A stretch of 57,554 bases of DNA from Cytobacillus depressus (GTDB lineage: Bacteria > Bacillota > Bacilli > Bacillales > Cytobacillaceae). The position numbers and the translations under genes are program-made. The notes beneath the pieces were generated by a model. It was not told where the DNA came from, did no database searches, and saw only the letters and a program-made list of their open reading frames with translations. This document shows positions 57,468 through 57,554 of this stretch, piece after piece; position 1 is the first letter of the stretch, and the number at the start of each line of letters is the position of its first letter. Where the stretch lies: NCBI RefSeq assembly GCF_008923245.1, contig NZ_WBOS01000023.1, forward strand, positions 1 to 57,554, given 5' to 3'.

Positions 57468-57554
57468 GCCTAGCGACGTCCTACTCTCACAAGGGGACAG
57501 CCCCTAACTACCATCGGCGCTGAAAAGCTTAACTTCCGTGTTCGGGATGGGAAC
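57468..57554 (-). rRNA. rrf: 5S rRNA, 3' part (truncated by the window edge)
   Basis: Minus-strand sequence has GTTCCCATCCCGAACACGGA, AGCGCCGATGGTAGTTAGGG and GAGAGTAGGACGTCGC, the conserved 3' two-thirds of bacterial 5S rRNA. About 30 bases of the 5' end are outside. It is the last gene of an rRNA operon entering from the right. Confidence 0.95.

Overview
The window is a chromosomal segment from an endospore-forming member of the Bacillaceae. It matches the origin-proximal region of the Bacillus subtilis chromosome that runs from csfB to lysS, displayed in reverse. Almost every gene is on the minus strand; only abrB and csfB are on the plus strand. The organism resembles Cytobacillus- or Mesobacillus-type bacilli by gene content and intergenic repeats, but the species cannot be named from the sequence. 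TTG and GTG starts are common (folP, pabB, yacD, glmU, purR, ispE, yabG, yabA, ricT, holB, csfB).

Layout, right to left (the direction of most transcription): the 3' end of a 5S rRNA, from an rRNA operon entering from outside; csfB (anti-sigma-G Gin) on the opposite strand; a YaaO-type decarboxylase and tmk; darA-holB-ricT-yabA-trmN6-like gene-yazA-rsmI (replication clamp loading, initiation control, RNA and tRNA modification); abrB on the plus strand; metG-tatD-yabE-rnmV-ksgA; yabG-veg-sspF (sporulation, cell surface); ispE-purR-ridA-spoVG; glmU-prs-ctc; pth-fin-mfd-spoVT-spoVB-like-mazG-rqcP-yabP-yabQ-divIC-yabR; spoIIE-yabS-yabT-tilS-hpt-ftsH; coaX-hslO-yacD-cysK; the folate operon pabB-pabA-pabC-folP-folB-folK-yazB-dusB; lysS; then two tandem rRNA promoters and a leader for a second rRNA operon leaving on the left. 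Rho-independent terminators fall at most transcription-unit ends. No prophage, tRNA, CRISPR array or transposase gene was found.

The core genes are ordinary. The regulatory DNA preserves a textbook set of sporulation and stress promoters: a spoIIE promoter with a 21-bp spacer and Spo0A boxes, tandem Spo0A boxes at abrB, a sigma-H site at spoVG, a sigma-B site at ctc, sigma-F/G sites at fin, spoVT, sspF and csfB.

The unusual content lies between the genes. At least ten spacers carry copies or relics of a mosaic repeat family. Its hairpins are maintained by compensatory base changes between copies, and it is assembled from three exchangeable modules: a long covarying stem around a CTCGAG motif, a hairpin-TGCGATG-hairpin unit, and short hairpins displaying CAGGA(C/T)G in the loop like the repeats of CsrB RNAs. 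Two further elements of 260 and 258 bp share conserved hairpin ends but different cores, and look like non-autonomous IS200/IS605-type elements. One of them fills the pabC-folP gap and supplies the pabC stop codon.
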